Shown here piece after piece: positions 9,354 to 18,581 of a DNA stretch of 64,000 bases. Source of the DNA: Pycnococcus provasolii. Lineage: Eukaryota; Chlorophyta; Pseudoscourfieldiophyceae; Pseudoscourfieldiales; Pycnococcaceae. How positions within the stretch are numbered: the first letter of the stretch is position 1; every line of letters begins with the position of its first letter. Where the stretch lies: NCBI GenBank assembly GCA_938743325.2, contig OW568882.1, positions 617,529 through 681,528 of the forward strand, in the 5' to 3' direction. Under the pieces are notes generated by a model, which searched no databases, had not been told where the DNA came from, and saw only the letters and a list, made by a program, of their open reading frames with translations. A program made the translations under genes and the position numbers.

Positions 9354-9923
9354 ATGGCGTCCGGCATGCAACTCACCTCGAATAATATGCCTGCCGAACC
9401 TCCTCTGACCCTCCTGATGACCTACGCGCCTTCATCCTCCTCACGGTCCTCCATGGCGCTCATGTCCCGTGCGCTCTCGCTTGCATCCTCAGGCTCCCAC
9501 GTCCTTTACATTGCTTCCTCCGCTTCCGATTTGGAAAAAGTACCTGGCGTCGTCGCGCTCGCACAAAGTCAGCAAAACTTCTCAGCAAACCATGACGTGC
9601 TAGAACGCATACACGTCAAGTACTGCCCGCAACAGGGAGACTTGCAGAAAATTGCGGCGGCTCTGCACATGATGAACACACAACAACCCATTAGGCACAT
9701 ACTCGTCGACAACCTACACGCGTGCGTGCTCGGACGAGCACCGGCAGGCTCGAACAACTCAAACATGCAACGTGACGTCGCGCTCTTCAAAGCCGTCGCG
9801 CTACTCCGAGACGCCGCGTCGCACATGCGCGCTTCACTCATTGCAACGCACTGCACGCAAAACGAAGGCACGGCGGCTGGCCCGATCGAGAACGGCTTTT
9901 CCAAGCGAGTCGTAATTGCTTGA
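9354..9923 (+). CDS. SWSAP1-like RecA-fold protein (Shu complex partner)
   Basis: A 189-aa protein with a RecA-like arrangement. A first strand and P-loop position (LTLLMTYAPSSSSRSSMALM) lacks the glycines and lysine of Walker A. A Walker B-like strand, RHILVDNLHAC, is followed by a helix RDVALFKAVALLRDAASHM and strand SLIATHC. The order and spacing resemble SWSAP1, which pairs with the SWIM-domain protein SWS1 in homologous recombination. The degenerate Walker A would imply a non-catalytic role. An in-frame ATG at 9282 could extend it by 24 residues. The assignment is tentative; other small RAD51-paralogue-like proteins are possible. Confidence 0.45.
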   Translation: MASGMQLTSNNMPAEPPLTLLMTYAPSSSSRSSMALMSRALSLASSGSHVLYIASSASDLEKVPGVVALAQSQQNFSANHDVLERIHVKYCPQQGDLQKIAAALHMMNTQQPIRHILVDNLHACVLGRAPAGSNNSNMQRDVALFKAVALLRDAASHMRASLIATHCTQNEGTAAGPIENGFSKRVVIA

Positions 9924-9967
9924 ATACTATTATAGGGGATATGTAACAAAGAATGTACAGTACAACT

Positions 9968-11293
9968 TCACGCGTGCGCACTCCGATATGCAAAGTGCGC
10001 ATTCGCAAAGTCGTCAAACGAGTTGTCGTCCACCGTTCTCCGCATTTCCTCGAAGAATAAGCTGTAGTGGTGCGCGTTGTGAACCTCGAGCAACATCTCC
10101 CCCAGTAACTCGTGCACGTTCAAGAGGTGGTGAATGTAGGCTCGCGTGTACGGGCGACTGCACGCCTCGCACGTGCACCCCACGACGAGCGGGCGCGCGT
10201 CGGTGCGGTAGGCTACCGCGCGAAGGTTCATCTTGCTCGCGTCGCTGCCCACGTCCACACCCGCACTAGCGCTCGCGTCAACCTCGTGCGTCGCATCACG
10301 TGCAGCCTGTGCTGTTAAGGGGAAGGTGAGCGCGTACCCGTCGGAGGCGCACGTGAGCGGATACGCGCCGTCGAAGAGGTCGACGCCACTTGCCACGGCT
10401 CGAAGCACGTCGTCTGGTGCGCCGAGGCCGGGTGCGTATCTCACCATCGACTCAGGAACCGCTTCAAGGCTTGCCGCCAACATCGCCTTGGTTGTGTCCG
10501 CCGGATATCCGTGTGCGAAACCTCCAACCGTCACACCTACGACGCGCGAGCATGCAGAACTTGCACGCACCGCCTCCATCGTAAGTTTCGCTGCTCTCGC
10601 ACGCACAACCTCGTCCGTTCCTCCCGTGAGACCCGCCAGCAGAGCAACGTCGCCTTGCAGTTCCCCGTCGTCGAGCGTCTCCGTCAGCCAGGCGTTCGTT
10701 CGCGACACCGCCGTTTCTCGCCGCCTCTTTCCCGCTGCAGGAGGAACGTCGTCGATGGGAAGGGCCAGCACGTCAGGTTTGATGGCGTTTGCGATCGTCC
10801 TCACCTGGTTCGGCTGTAGGCTCAACCACCCGAACGGAGTGAGCCTGTAGAATCCTTTCGACTTGTTCGTCGTCTGACTGTATGAATACTCGCTTCGTAT
10901 GGGGTCGTCGCACGTCGCGACGACGACGGGCGCCGCCCTGAGGTTCGCGAATTCGCGTATACCTCCGCTTTGTATTCCTGCGACGTACTTTTCGCCAGGA
11001 AAGTGCGTGATGGGCACGCAGACCGCGGCGTTTGTGCGGTACGCTTTCTGCGCCCTATCGTTTTCGAGCAGGTGCGCGGAAGCTCTTCGCGTGCACACTA
11101 AGCTTGTGGGCGTGAGCAGTTTCTGTGTGCCCGCAGTTGACGCCGATTTTCCGTCCGACTGGTCTGAGAGGACTGTGATGGTTCCCGTGCGTGGCGCAAG
11201 GGAAGACGCGTTACCCGCGTTACCCGCGTCATCGTTGTTTTGTGCATACTTTGCGTGATCAAGGGCGAACGACACAACCCTGCGAGCACACAT
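9968..11293 (-). CDS. QTRT2: Queuine tRNA-ribosyltransferase accessory subunit 2
   Basis: A 441-aa TIM-barrel TGT-family protein. RYAPGLGAPDDVLRAVASGV and DLFDGAYPLTCASDG correspond to the barrel's C-terminal face. The zinc site is CTCEACS (C373, C375, C378) with His at about 405 in LLEVHNAHHY. QTRT2 dimerises with the catalytic QTRT1 and allows queuine insertion at tRNA position 34. The catalytic Asp motifs of QTRT1 are not evident, consistent with the accessory subunit. The frame continues upstream through low-complexity DNA to 11545, but the ATG at 11293 fits the family start. It is convergent with the SWSAP1-like gene, with 44 bp between them. Confidence 0.82.
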   Translation of the reverse strand: MCARRVVSFALDHAKYAQNNDDAGNAGNASSLAPRTGTITVLSDQSDGKSASTAGTQKLLTPTSLVCTRRASAHLLENDRAQKAYRTNAAVCVPITHFPGEKYVAGIQSGGIREFANLRAAPVVVATCDDPIRSEYSYSQTTNKSKGFYRLTPFGWLSLQPNQVRTIANAIKPDVLALPIDDVPPAAGKRRRETAVSRTNAWLTETLDDGELQGDVALLAGLTGGTDEVVRARAAKLTMEAVRASSACSRVVGVTVGGFAHGYPADTTKAMLAASLEAVPESMVRYAPGLGAPDDVLRAVASGVDLFDGAYPLTCASDGYALTFPLTAQAARDATHEVDASASAGVDVGSDASKMNLRAVAYRTDARPLVVGCTCEACSRPYTRAYIHHLLNVHELLGEMLLEVHNAHHYSLFFEEMRRTVDDNSFDDFANAHFAYRSAHA

Positions 11294-11680
11294 GGTATCC
11301 CACCCACTGCAGTACCGGTACGTACTATGAGAGTCTGGGACGGTAGTTATCAAGGAGTGCACTGCAAGACAAGACAAGACGCCGCCGCCACAGCTGCACA
11401 AGAATGCACAAGAATGCACAGGGCAGTGCAAGGCAAGGCAGGTGTGAACATGAACCCCCAAACCATAAACCATAAACCATAAACCCCAAACCGAATCACC
11501 CAACCCCAAACCCCAAACCATAAACCCGATCAATCGAATCCTCACACGGTCTGACGGTAGAGAGTTGGCGAGAGAGTTGGCTGGAATCAGAACTCCCGCC
11601 CCCTTTCCCCCCGGGGCCTTTCAAATGCAACCTGTTTGAATCCCGGGTCCGTTCTCACCAAACCCAAACTAAACCCAACC
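11294..11680. other. Divergent promoter region with degenerate telomere-like repeats
   Basis: Between QTRT2 and CCDC77. It contains two ACAAGAATGC units at about 11399-11417 and an array of AAACCATA/AAACCCCA units at 11452-11530 that looks like decayed CCCTAAA-type repeat. No coding signal is seen. Confidence 0.4.
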
Positions 11681-13375
11681 ATGGGCATGGGGTCCGCCAA
11701 CGCAGATGCTGCTTCCGCGTCATCGGCGTCACTCTCGGCTTTGCCACTCTCGAAGATGAAGGCTGGTGCCGTGGGTGCCGTGGGTGAGCTTGGTGGCCAA
11801 ACCAAGGGAGGGGGTGAGGCTCCTGCTACCGGCCGCATCGACGCTCTCTTGGAGTACTACCGCGCGCGTGTCGCGCAATTCGAAAAAGAAAGAGAAGAAC
11901 TTCTTTTAAAGCTTGACGCGTGCTCCGTGTCGTTCCAGGAAGCGCACAGGACGTCGTGGGAAATGAAGAAAAAAGAAGAGGAAGTGAAAGAACTGCAAAA
12001 GGCACTCAGCGACGCACACACGTACGTGTTCGACGAAAGGGAACGATTCCTTAAGCTGCAGGCGGAGAACGACGAACTTAAGCTGCAGGAGGTGGAAGAC
12101 CGAAAGCGCATACAGGTGAGGCCATGAACGAAGAGCAGCAAAATCGACACAAACTCGTACGCACCTGCACGAACTAACCACAACCCCTTAACACCTTGGA
12201 CCCGTCAACAAACACAGCACCTCCTCTCACTTCACGGACCGGTGGAGCAGGAAATCACGTACTTTCGGAACGAGAGGCCGGAGCGCGTCGTCACATACCC
12301 AAGCAGCAATGCCGCAGCAGCGTCTTCCAGTGACGTGAACGCGATCAAGGAAAGCAGCAGCGGGAACGCCGGAGGAAATAACAACGTCATGAGAACGGTG
12401 TACCTGCCATCGTCGAATACAGATAGCCTGATGCTTAAAATCGAAAGTCTGCAGGCGCAGCTCAACGAGCAGACGCAGTTTGCCGCGGAGCGCGTGGCCG
12501 CACTTCTTGAGGACCGGCGCATTCGCGAGCAGGATGACGAGGCGCACAAGGCCCGCATGGACGCGCGCTTCGAAGAAATGCAAATCAAACTTCAGCGCAC
12601 GGAGGAGCTGCTGCAGCAGACGACGAAGGACTACATCGTGCTTCGCCGCACCGCGCACGAGGCGGAGCAGCGAACGAAAGAGGCGGAAGCGAAAGCGGAG
12701 GCTGCGACGCAGGATGCCGAGAAAAAGGTGAGCGAAACGGTGGCTGCTTGCGAACGAGACATGGTCGCTGCCAAGGCGGAGGCGGAGGCGCGTGCGGAGG
12801 AGTATGCGGGCAAGTTCCGCACGCAGGTGAAGCAGCGTGAGCAGGAACTCATCCAGGTGGAGTCGATGCATGCGGCTGTACGAAGCCAGCTGGAACGGAG
12901 GATCGCGGATCTCGAGGCGAAGCTTCGGCGTGCCGTCCAGGCGCGAAAGGCGGTGGAGTACCGCCGCGCTCTCGACCTTGAGGGATTCAGCCGCGACGTG
13001 TCTTCGCTGCGCCGCCAGCTCACGGCGGTAGACCGGCGCTTTCACGCGATGCGCCTGCAGGAGCGCCTCGACGACGACGACCGGCTCGACGCGCTTCTCG
13101 AGCAGATTGAGCGCCGCGGCGCGGAGGTGAGCACGAATGCAACGTCCGGCCGCCGTACGGCAAAGGTTAAGAATGTACCCGCACGCGGCGGGCGTATGGC
13201 AGCGAGGTCCACGGCGGCGCCTGCGAGGCGTGCAGCGCCTGGGCAGCTTGAGTCGCTCGCTGGCACGGAACAGGCACTGGAGCAGGTGAGGGTGCACCTC
13301 GGCGATATGGAGAGGCGCCTTGCGCGGGGTGGCGCGGACGCGGTTGAGGTGCCCGTGGAAGAAGAGGACGAGTAA
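11681..13375 (+). CDS. CCDC77: Coiled-coil centriolar protein CCDC77, two exons
   Basis: Exons 11681-12115 and 12218-13375 join in phase 0, giving 530 aa. The N-terminal half is diagnostic of CCDC77: RIDALLEYYRARVAQFEKER, then HRTSWEMKKKEEEVKELQKA, LSDAHTYVFDERERFLKLQ and, across the intron, DRKRIQ|HLLSLHGPVEQEITYF. The rest is a long heptad coiled coil (residues about 210-440) and a basic Ala/Arg-rich tail. CCDC77 localises to centrioles or basal bodies in animals, and its presence fits a flagellated lineage. An antisense frame of 356 codons over exon 2 is a composition artefact. Confidence 0.8.
12116..12217 (+). other. Intron of CCDC77
   Basis: A 102-bp GT-AG intron (CAG|GTGAG ... ACACAG|CAC), phase 0. 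The join recreates the conserved family sequence. Confidence 0.8.
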
Positions 13376-13572
13376 CCACTACATCCTCGCTCTTATCATG
13401 CGTCTGTCACGTGTCGTGTTTGTATTCGAGTCTGCGGTGCGAGGAAGGCCCCCCGCGGTGGTGCGACCTGAGGTGGATCCCCCCGGCCACGGGGGGAGGG
13501 GGGGGGGCGATTTTCCTCCCAACATCTGCTCTGTTCCCCTCTCCCACTCTGCAAGGCCGCCCGACCAGGCCC

Positions 13573-13905
13573 ATGTCGTCGACGGAGGTGGACCGCCGGC
13601 TGGCGACGGGAAAGGCGTCGGAAGCGCTGGTAACTGCCCTGGAGTCCTCGGGCGACGCGTCCAGCGCAGTGCTGAAGGTGCTAACGTCCGTGAAGAAGGA
13701 TGCAGACGTGGACGCGAGCTTAAGCTCGCTGGGCGCGGACAACGTGGACGCGCTCGTGAAGCACCTGTACGCGGGGTTGGCGTTGGGTGACGCCGCGATT
13801 AGCGCGGCCTGTTTGCGCTGGCACGAGCGCGTCGTGAACGCTCACGGCCTAGGTGGCATCGTGAGGCACCTTTCCGCGAAGGACGTGTCTGCGTCGGAGC
13901 AGTAG
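13573..13905 (+). CDS. ARPC5: Arp2/3 complex subunit 5 (p16-Arc)
   Basis: A 110-aa protein matching the core of ARPC5: SSAVLKVLTSVK, then VDALVKHLYAGL and LRWHERVVNAHGLGGIVRHL. ARPC5 stabilises the Arp2/3 complex that nucleates branched actin. Animal ARPC5 is about 150 aa, so the acidic N-terminal ~40 residues are missing or lie in an unseen upstream exon. Several AG sites just upstream (13555, 13567) could be acceptors. The frame is open to 13411, but that stretch is low complexity. TGTAA lies at 13941-13945. Confidence 0.75.
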   Translation: MSSTEVDRRLATGKASEALVTALESSGDASSAVLKVLTSVKKDADVDASLSSLGADNVDALVKHLYAGLALGDAAISAACLRWHERVVNAHGLGGIVRHLSAKDVSASEQ

Positions 13906-14347
13906 TAGAATTCTTCTAATTAGTGTCATGCAGACATATTTGTAACTAGACCTTCCCTAATCTAATCCCCTTTGAACGCACAAGGCCCGGCTTAAAACAC
14001 GCTTACACACCACACCAATAACAACGTGCATTAAGGTGAACACGCGCGCACGCACCACACTCGTTTTCTCAAGAGACTTCTGACGACGCCGTCCGCCGAC
14101 AGCCACCAGGGGGGCCAGGCAAGCAGGAACGGTAAAACGCTAACCCTAACCCTAAACGCAAACCACCCAAAAAGCTCGCAAAAACGTACTTGGTTCAACA
14201 GTGCATCCCACCACCCCAGGGGTGTAGTTTACAACGAGGAGCCTAAAGCAGGCCGCGTTCGTTCGTTCCGGTTTTGCGTTTGCGTTTGAAGTTTGAAGTG
14301 AATTTGACGTTCGTGTTCGCGTTCGCCGTGAAGGTGGTGGTCAACAT

Positions 14348-14378
<31 letters not shown>

Positions 14379-14545
14379 CTCCTCTTCTTCTCTTCATTCC
14401 CTCGCCGAATCTCCCTCGCATTAAGTTCGTTTCATTTCCCCTTTCAAACCTGCTCCGTGCGATCCGTGCTGTGCCGTGTCTGCTTCGTGTCTGCTTTGCT
14501 CTCTTGTCCCCTGATTTGCTCTCCTTTTCTCCTGCTCTCCTGTGC
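13906..14545 (+). other. Intergenic region with telomere-like box and CAA repeat
   Basis: It contains the ARPC5 poly(A) signal, a CTAACCC cluster at 14141-14158 and a (CAA)n microsatellite at about 14345-14375, within the probable 5' UTR of the next transcript. No gene is recognised. Confidence 0.4.
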
Positions 14546-14737
14546 ATGGTGGTCCGCGCGTTCTTCGGCACGCTGCTCGGCACGTTCTTCGGACGCAACC
14601 CCACCTGGCTCGCCATACCCGTCGGCATTGGCGCGGGCGTCTACCTCGAGCAGACGTACAGGCTGCCCGACGTTCAACTCACGTTCCTGGAAGTGCAGCA
14701 GTACCTCGCAGAGATGGAGCGCAAGTATCGGCGGTAG
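14546..14737 (+). CDS. STMP1-like single-pass mitochondrial micropeptide
   Basis: A 63-aa protein. An N-terminal hydrophobic segment (about residues 3-31, with GTFFGRNPTWLAIPVGIGAG) is followed by VYLEQTYRLPDVQ and a charged helix ending ERKYRR. The layout, and VYLEQTYRLPDV in particular, resemble vertebrate STMP1 (hydrophobic anchor, then MYLAQNYDIPN, then a charged tail), a 47-aa inner-membrane micropeptide linked to respiratory complexes. The frame is open upstream to 14471, but the ATG at 14546 gives the family start. The stop is only 9 nt before the next start codon on the same strand, so the two may share one mRNA. Confidence 0.5.
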   Translation: MVVRAFFGTLLGTFFGRNPTWLAIPVGIGAGVYLEQTYRLPDVQLTFLEVQQYLAEMERKYRR

Positions 14738-14746
14738 GACAGACCC

Positions 14747-17700
14747 ATGCCTGGTCAACATCACAACACTCAACTCGCAACACGCCTGCCGGTCGTCCAT
14801 GCGACAGCAAGGCGCCTTGCGGAGGAGGCGCGCCAACTACACACCGCCCACGCTGACGCGACTGCCAGCGAGGCGGTGCGTGTTGCGCTTGAAGCTTACG
14901 AGCTGGCAAAGCCTGGAGACGGTGTGATGATGAACGCGGGCGACGAAAGGCTTCTCGCGAGTGTCGTGGCGCTGGACGCAAACGTCGTGGACTGGGCGTG
15001 CACACCACCAACGCACCGGCTTCTTGGGTCGACGCGACACGCGTGGATTTCCGGCGAGTGGCAGAGGGACAACGAGGGGATACCAGAGCATGTGCCACCT
15101 GTCGCCGTCGTCGGCGTACTACGCGTGCCTCGTGCAGATGAGGCTGAGGAGGTTGCGCGTGCCGCGGCAGCCGTATCGTGCTTCCACGAGGATATTCTAA
15201 TGGTGGAGCTTGTTGGCGCGACGCGCGTGGCAGCCGTCGTGGCGGCGGCGGACGCTGGTGGACCCACCGTAGACAAAGCCGCGCGCATGCTTGACCGGCT
15301 CATCTTCTCCGCATGCTGGCATCTGGACGGAAGCAAGCGCGTTCTGCAGCTCTTTGACATCACCGCGCTCGAGCCGGATGCGCCGACGGCAGTGCCGTTG
15401 CTGCCGCCACCACTGGAGTCGTCAAAGAAGCTAAAGACACTGACTGGCGCATTTGCTGCCGTCGGACCCGTCGTTCGTCATCTCGGAGTTCCGTTCTTTG
15501 TTTTGGAGGTGTACACCTCGGACACGCCCACCAACTCTGTGGCTGTATGCTGCATTGGCTCGCCACCGTCACGGACGTGGTTCCTAGCATCGCGCGCAGT
15601 GCCAGGTGATTTGGTATCACTCACGAATCTCAGGCGAGGGGCTCTGCACGTGGAAGGTGCAGTCACAAGTCAAGGCATGCGGTGCTACTACACGACCGAT
15701 GCAACGTCGGTATCGTTCCAAGTCCAAGCTTGCGCAGCCAACGCACCAGCAAACACGCATCCGACTAAAGCTGCGACAAACGCGGCCGAGGTGAATTTTG
15801 CCGGCGTGCTCACCGGATGGCGTGCAGCTGGAACTCTTCTCGCGGTAATCAATGGTGGGGAACGCGAGCTGAATGTCGCATCATGGCCTGGATCCTTCCT
15901 GCCATCGTCGCTTGCCGCACTGCGCGCGGGAACATGGATCGCCGTGCACCGCGCGCTCGTCCTGGGCGACATTGCGCTTGCCGCAACACCGCGCACGCGT
16001 ATCGCCATCGTGCATCCCGCGGCGCCGACGCATGTGCACGGCATTCCGAGAGGCCTTCGTGTCGTCGCTGGGTCAGATGCCTCGGTAGAGCGTCTTGTGC
16101 AGGTGCTATGTGGTTCGCGCGCACGACGATACGAATGGGGTGTGCGCACACTACTCGCTGACGTTGTGGGAGGCGAAGGTGCCGATTCTTTCTGGCTGCG
16201 CGACGCGCGACGCGTCGAGGACGCCGACTTGCGCGAAAGCGCATTCGCGCGACTTGTGCGCGCCATCGCATGGCATGACCCGAACGAACGGCCCTCACGT
16301 CCATGGTACGACGAGGCACTTGCGCACGCCATGCCAGCCGCCGCGGCACGCGACGCCGCGCTTCTTGCTGAAACGTCCACGCGAGGGGTGGAGTGCTTCG
16401 TGCCGCGCGCCGTGGAAATCGACACGCTCGTAGGCGCCTGCCTCGGCGGAGGAAAGGCGATCGTTCCCGAGGCGGCAATTTTCTGTGAGCGTGCGCCCGT
16501 GACATTCTACGAAGACCGGCATCATCTCTACCAGCCGAGTGGCGACGACGCCGGGGATGTGCACGGTGCCGGACGAAGTGCAATGATGCTCGTGGGCAAT
16601 CTCATCGTCCACCCACGAACTGGACGGTGGGTCCTTCAAGATGCGAGTGGAAGTACCATTAGCGTTGTGTTCTCTGAGAGAGCGGCACGCTACGTACGCC
16701 ACATCGTTGAAGCCGCCGGTTTGCGTGATGTTTGGCTGTGCATAACGCGCTACGTCATTCGAGCGACTGTGCTGCCGCAGTCTAGCTTGCGCATCGCAAG
16801 CGTTGGCGTCGATGCGCCAGACGCACTGGTTCCATTTTTTGACGGATGCGCTGCACATCAGACCATGAATCCGCATCCTCCGTGCGGTGGCTCTGACCCC
16901 GAGGAATTCTGGCTCGTCGTGCCCACGCACGTGACTTCGTTCAAAAGCGTGAATGTTCTTGTGCTTCCTATTGGCATATTCTCGCGCGAGCCAATGGCAA
17001 CCTCTCACGAGTTTCCTGCCGTGCCAGGCCTGCTCCGTGTGCCAATGGTGGAAAATGGCAACTTGAGTGAAATCCAACAGCACAAGTTTGCGGTGTATGT
17101 GCAATTACGCCAAGGCGCGAGCTGGCCGGGATTTCCACAGGCTCCCGATTCACCTCACCTCTCAAACCTGCTGCTGAAGGTGAATGTTCGCAGCCACCTT
17201 GCGGTGCTGGAGGCTGGCGTTGGGCGCGTGTTTCTCGTTCCCGCGCCGAGTGCGGGTGATACGCTCGCACCCGGCGGACATGTACCTCTCGAGGTGTCGC
17301 TGAACGACGGCGGCTACGGTAGCCGCGGCGCCGCGGAGGCGATGCACGCCTCTCTCTCAATTGGGAGTGGACAAGCCGTCGGTCAGGCCATATGCAGTGC
17401 CGTGTACCATCACGATGACATTGCCGGCAAGTCGATTCGCGAAGTGATGGCCCATCTCTCTCCCAAGGATGCGCGAAAGGTGCACGGCGTCGTGGATCAC
17501 GCGGAAGTTACAGTCGCGAGCATGTCAGGCGAGGGGATGATGCAGAATTTGCCGTCTTTGCAAATCCGCCTAACGCTTCGCGACTGCCGTGAAGGCTTTG
17601 ACGACTCGCTGCAGGTGATCACGGCAGCCCACGTGCCATTGGATGCGTTTCCACCGTGCGCGTTTTGCCCAGGCACGATCGTTAGTCTGAGCCACGTTCG

Positions 17701-18460
17701 CGTTAAGGCACGAGGAAAGCGTCGAGCGTTGTTTGCAGAATTCGATCCGTCTTGCTGCGCTACCGTGCTGCCGTGCGTGCCACCGAGCACTGCGAGTGTC
17801 GAGAGGCACTCCAAGCCACCTCCTCGTGGTTTCCTCGACGGCGCATCAGAACGAAGTGCATCCTCGAGCATGTGCCCCACGCCATGCCGTGCAACTGTGG
17901 CTGCATGCTCTCGTCTCGAGATCGGCCTCATGTGCCGCACATGCCTCGCCATGAATCGCGGTGTGCCACCTGTGGCAGGTTTGTGCGCACACAATCGTAC
18001 GGAATTACAACTTTCGCTCATTGCATTTATGCACATCGTCGACGGCAGTGGCGATGCTGAAGCATTCGCAGAGGGCGCGGAGGCGTGGAAACTTCTTCAT
18101 GGCCCGAATGCGCGACCGCCGCCTTCGTACGTGGAGTTAGGAGAGAGCCAAGAGCATTCTCCCGTTCTTGCGCTCGTGCTTCGACGTCGGAATGAACGAT
18201 TCGTCGCGCAGGCGAAGCGCACGGAGCACGACGACAACGTGGAAGTGCGCGACGGTGCGAACAACTTAGTGCAGGGCGATGATCGAGTCGTGCTTGCGGC
18301 GTTCCTGCGCGACGCGCAAGCACACGGGCCTGCAATTTTGCTCGTCCAGCCAAACGACGAGGAGGGTCGTGCGCGCAGCACCAGTCAGGTGCGTGTCAAG
18401 GCTGTTCGCTGGGTGGACCGGGCTGATTCTCGCTCCGAGCTGCTCATGAGTGGTGTATGA
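14747..18460 (+). CDS. CTC1: CTC1-like subunit of the CST telomere-capping complex
   Basis: A 1237-aa single-exon protein. Length, all-beta character and several local patterns match plant CTC1. These include the N-terminal CTPPTHRLLG and AWISGEW region, FPPCAFCPGTIVSLSHVRVK near residue 970 and a Cys-containing C-terminal OB region (CRATVAACSRLEIGLMCRTC, about 1045-1065). The predicted build is a series of OB folds. CTC1 binds STN1 and TEN1, coats the telomeric G-strand and recruits polymerase alpha-primase. Sequence conservation in this family is low, so an OB-fold protein of another complex remains possible. TGTAA lies at 18488-18492. Confidence 0.55.
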   Translation: MPGQHHNTQLATRLPVVHATARRLAEEARQLHTAHADATASEAVRVALEAYELAKPGDGVMMNAGDERLLASVVALDANVVDWACTPPTHRLLGSTRHAWISGEWQRDNEGIPEHVPPVAVVGVLRVPRADEAEEVARAAAAVSCFHEDILMVELVGATRVAAVVAAADAGGPTVDKAARMLDRLIFSACWHLDGSKRVLQLFDITALEPDAPTAVPLLPPPLESSKKLKTLTGAFAAVGPVVRHLGVPFFVLEVYTSDTPTNSVAVCCIGSPPSRTWFLASRAVPGDLVSLTNLRRGALHVEGAVTSQGMRCYYTTDATSVSFQVQACAANAPANTHPTKAATNAAEVNFAGVLTGWRAAGTLLAVINGGERELNVASWPGSFLPSSLAALRAGTWIAVHRALVLGDIALAATPRTRIAIVHPAAPTHVHGIPRGLRVVAGSDASVERLVQVLCGSRARRYEWGVRTLLADVVGGEGADSFWLRDARRVEDADLRESAFARLVRAIAWHDPNERPSRPWYDEALAHAMPAAAARDAALLAETSTRGVECFVPRAVEIDTLVGACLGGGKAIVPEAAIFCERAPVTFYEDRHHLYQPSGDDAGDVHGAGRSAMMLVGNLIVHPRTGRWVLQDASGSTISVVFSERAARYVRHIVEAAGLRDVWLCITRYVIRATVLPQSSLRIASVGVDAPDALVPFFDGCAAHQTMNPHPPCGGSDPEEFWLVVPTHVTSFKSVNVLVLPIGIFSREPMATSHEFPAVPGLLRVPMVENGNLSEIQQHKFAVYVQLRQGASWPGFPQAPDSPHLSNLLLKVNVRSHLAVLEAGVGRVFLVPAPSAGDTLAPGGHVPLEVSLNDGGYGSRGAAEAMHASLSIGSGQAVGQAICSAVYHHDDIAGKSIREVMAHLSPKDARKVHGVVDHAEVTVASMSGEGMMQNLPSLQIRLTLRDCREGFDDSLQVITAAHVPLDAFPPCAFCPGTIVSLSHVRVKARGKRRALFAEFDPSCCATVLPCVPPSTASVERHSKPPPRGFLDGASERSASSSMCPTPCRATVAACSRLEIGLMCRTCLAMNRGVPPVAGLCAHNRTELQLSLIAFMHIVDGSGDAEAFAEGAEAWKLLHGPNARPPPSYVELGESQEHSPVLALVLRRRNERFVAQAKRTEHDDNVEVRDGANNLVQGDDRVVLAAFLRDAQAHGPAILLVQPNDEEGRARSTSQVRVKAVRWVDRADSRSELLMSGV

Positions 18461-18581
18461 TTTTGTGTGGTGTATGATTTTGTTCCATGTAATTGTAGCG
18501 AAAACATTCGAAATATTAATAATGCTTATTACTTATGCTTTGTCATACAGTACGATAGTTATTGTATTATGGCTTAGTTAA

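Noticed and set aside
12227-13297. 356-codon antisense frame over CCDC77 exon 2
   Set aside because: Arg/Leu/His-rich shadow of a coiled-coil gene, no recognisable fold.
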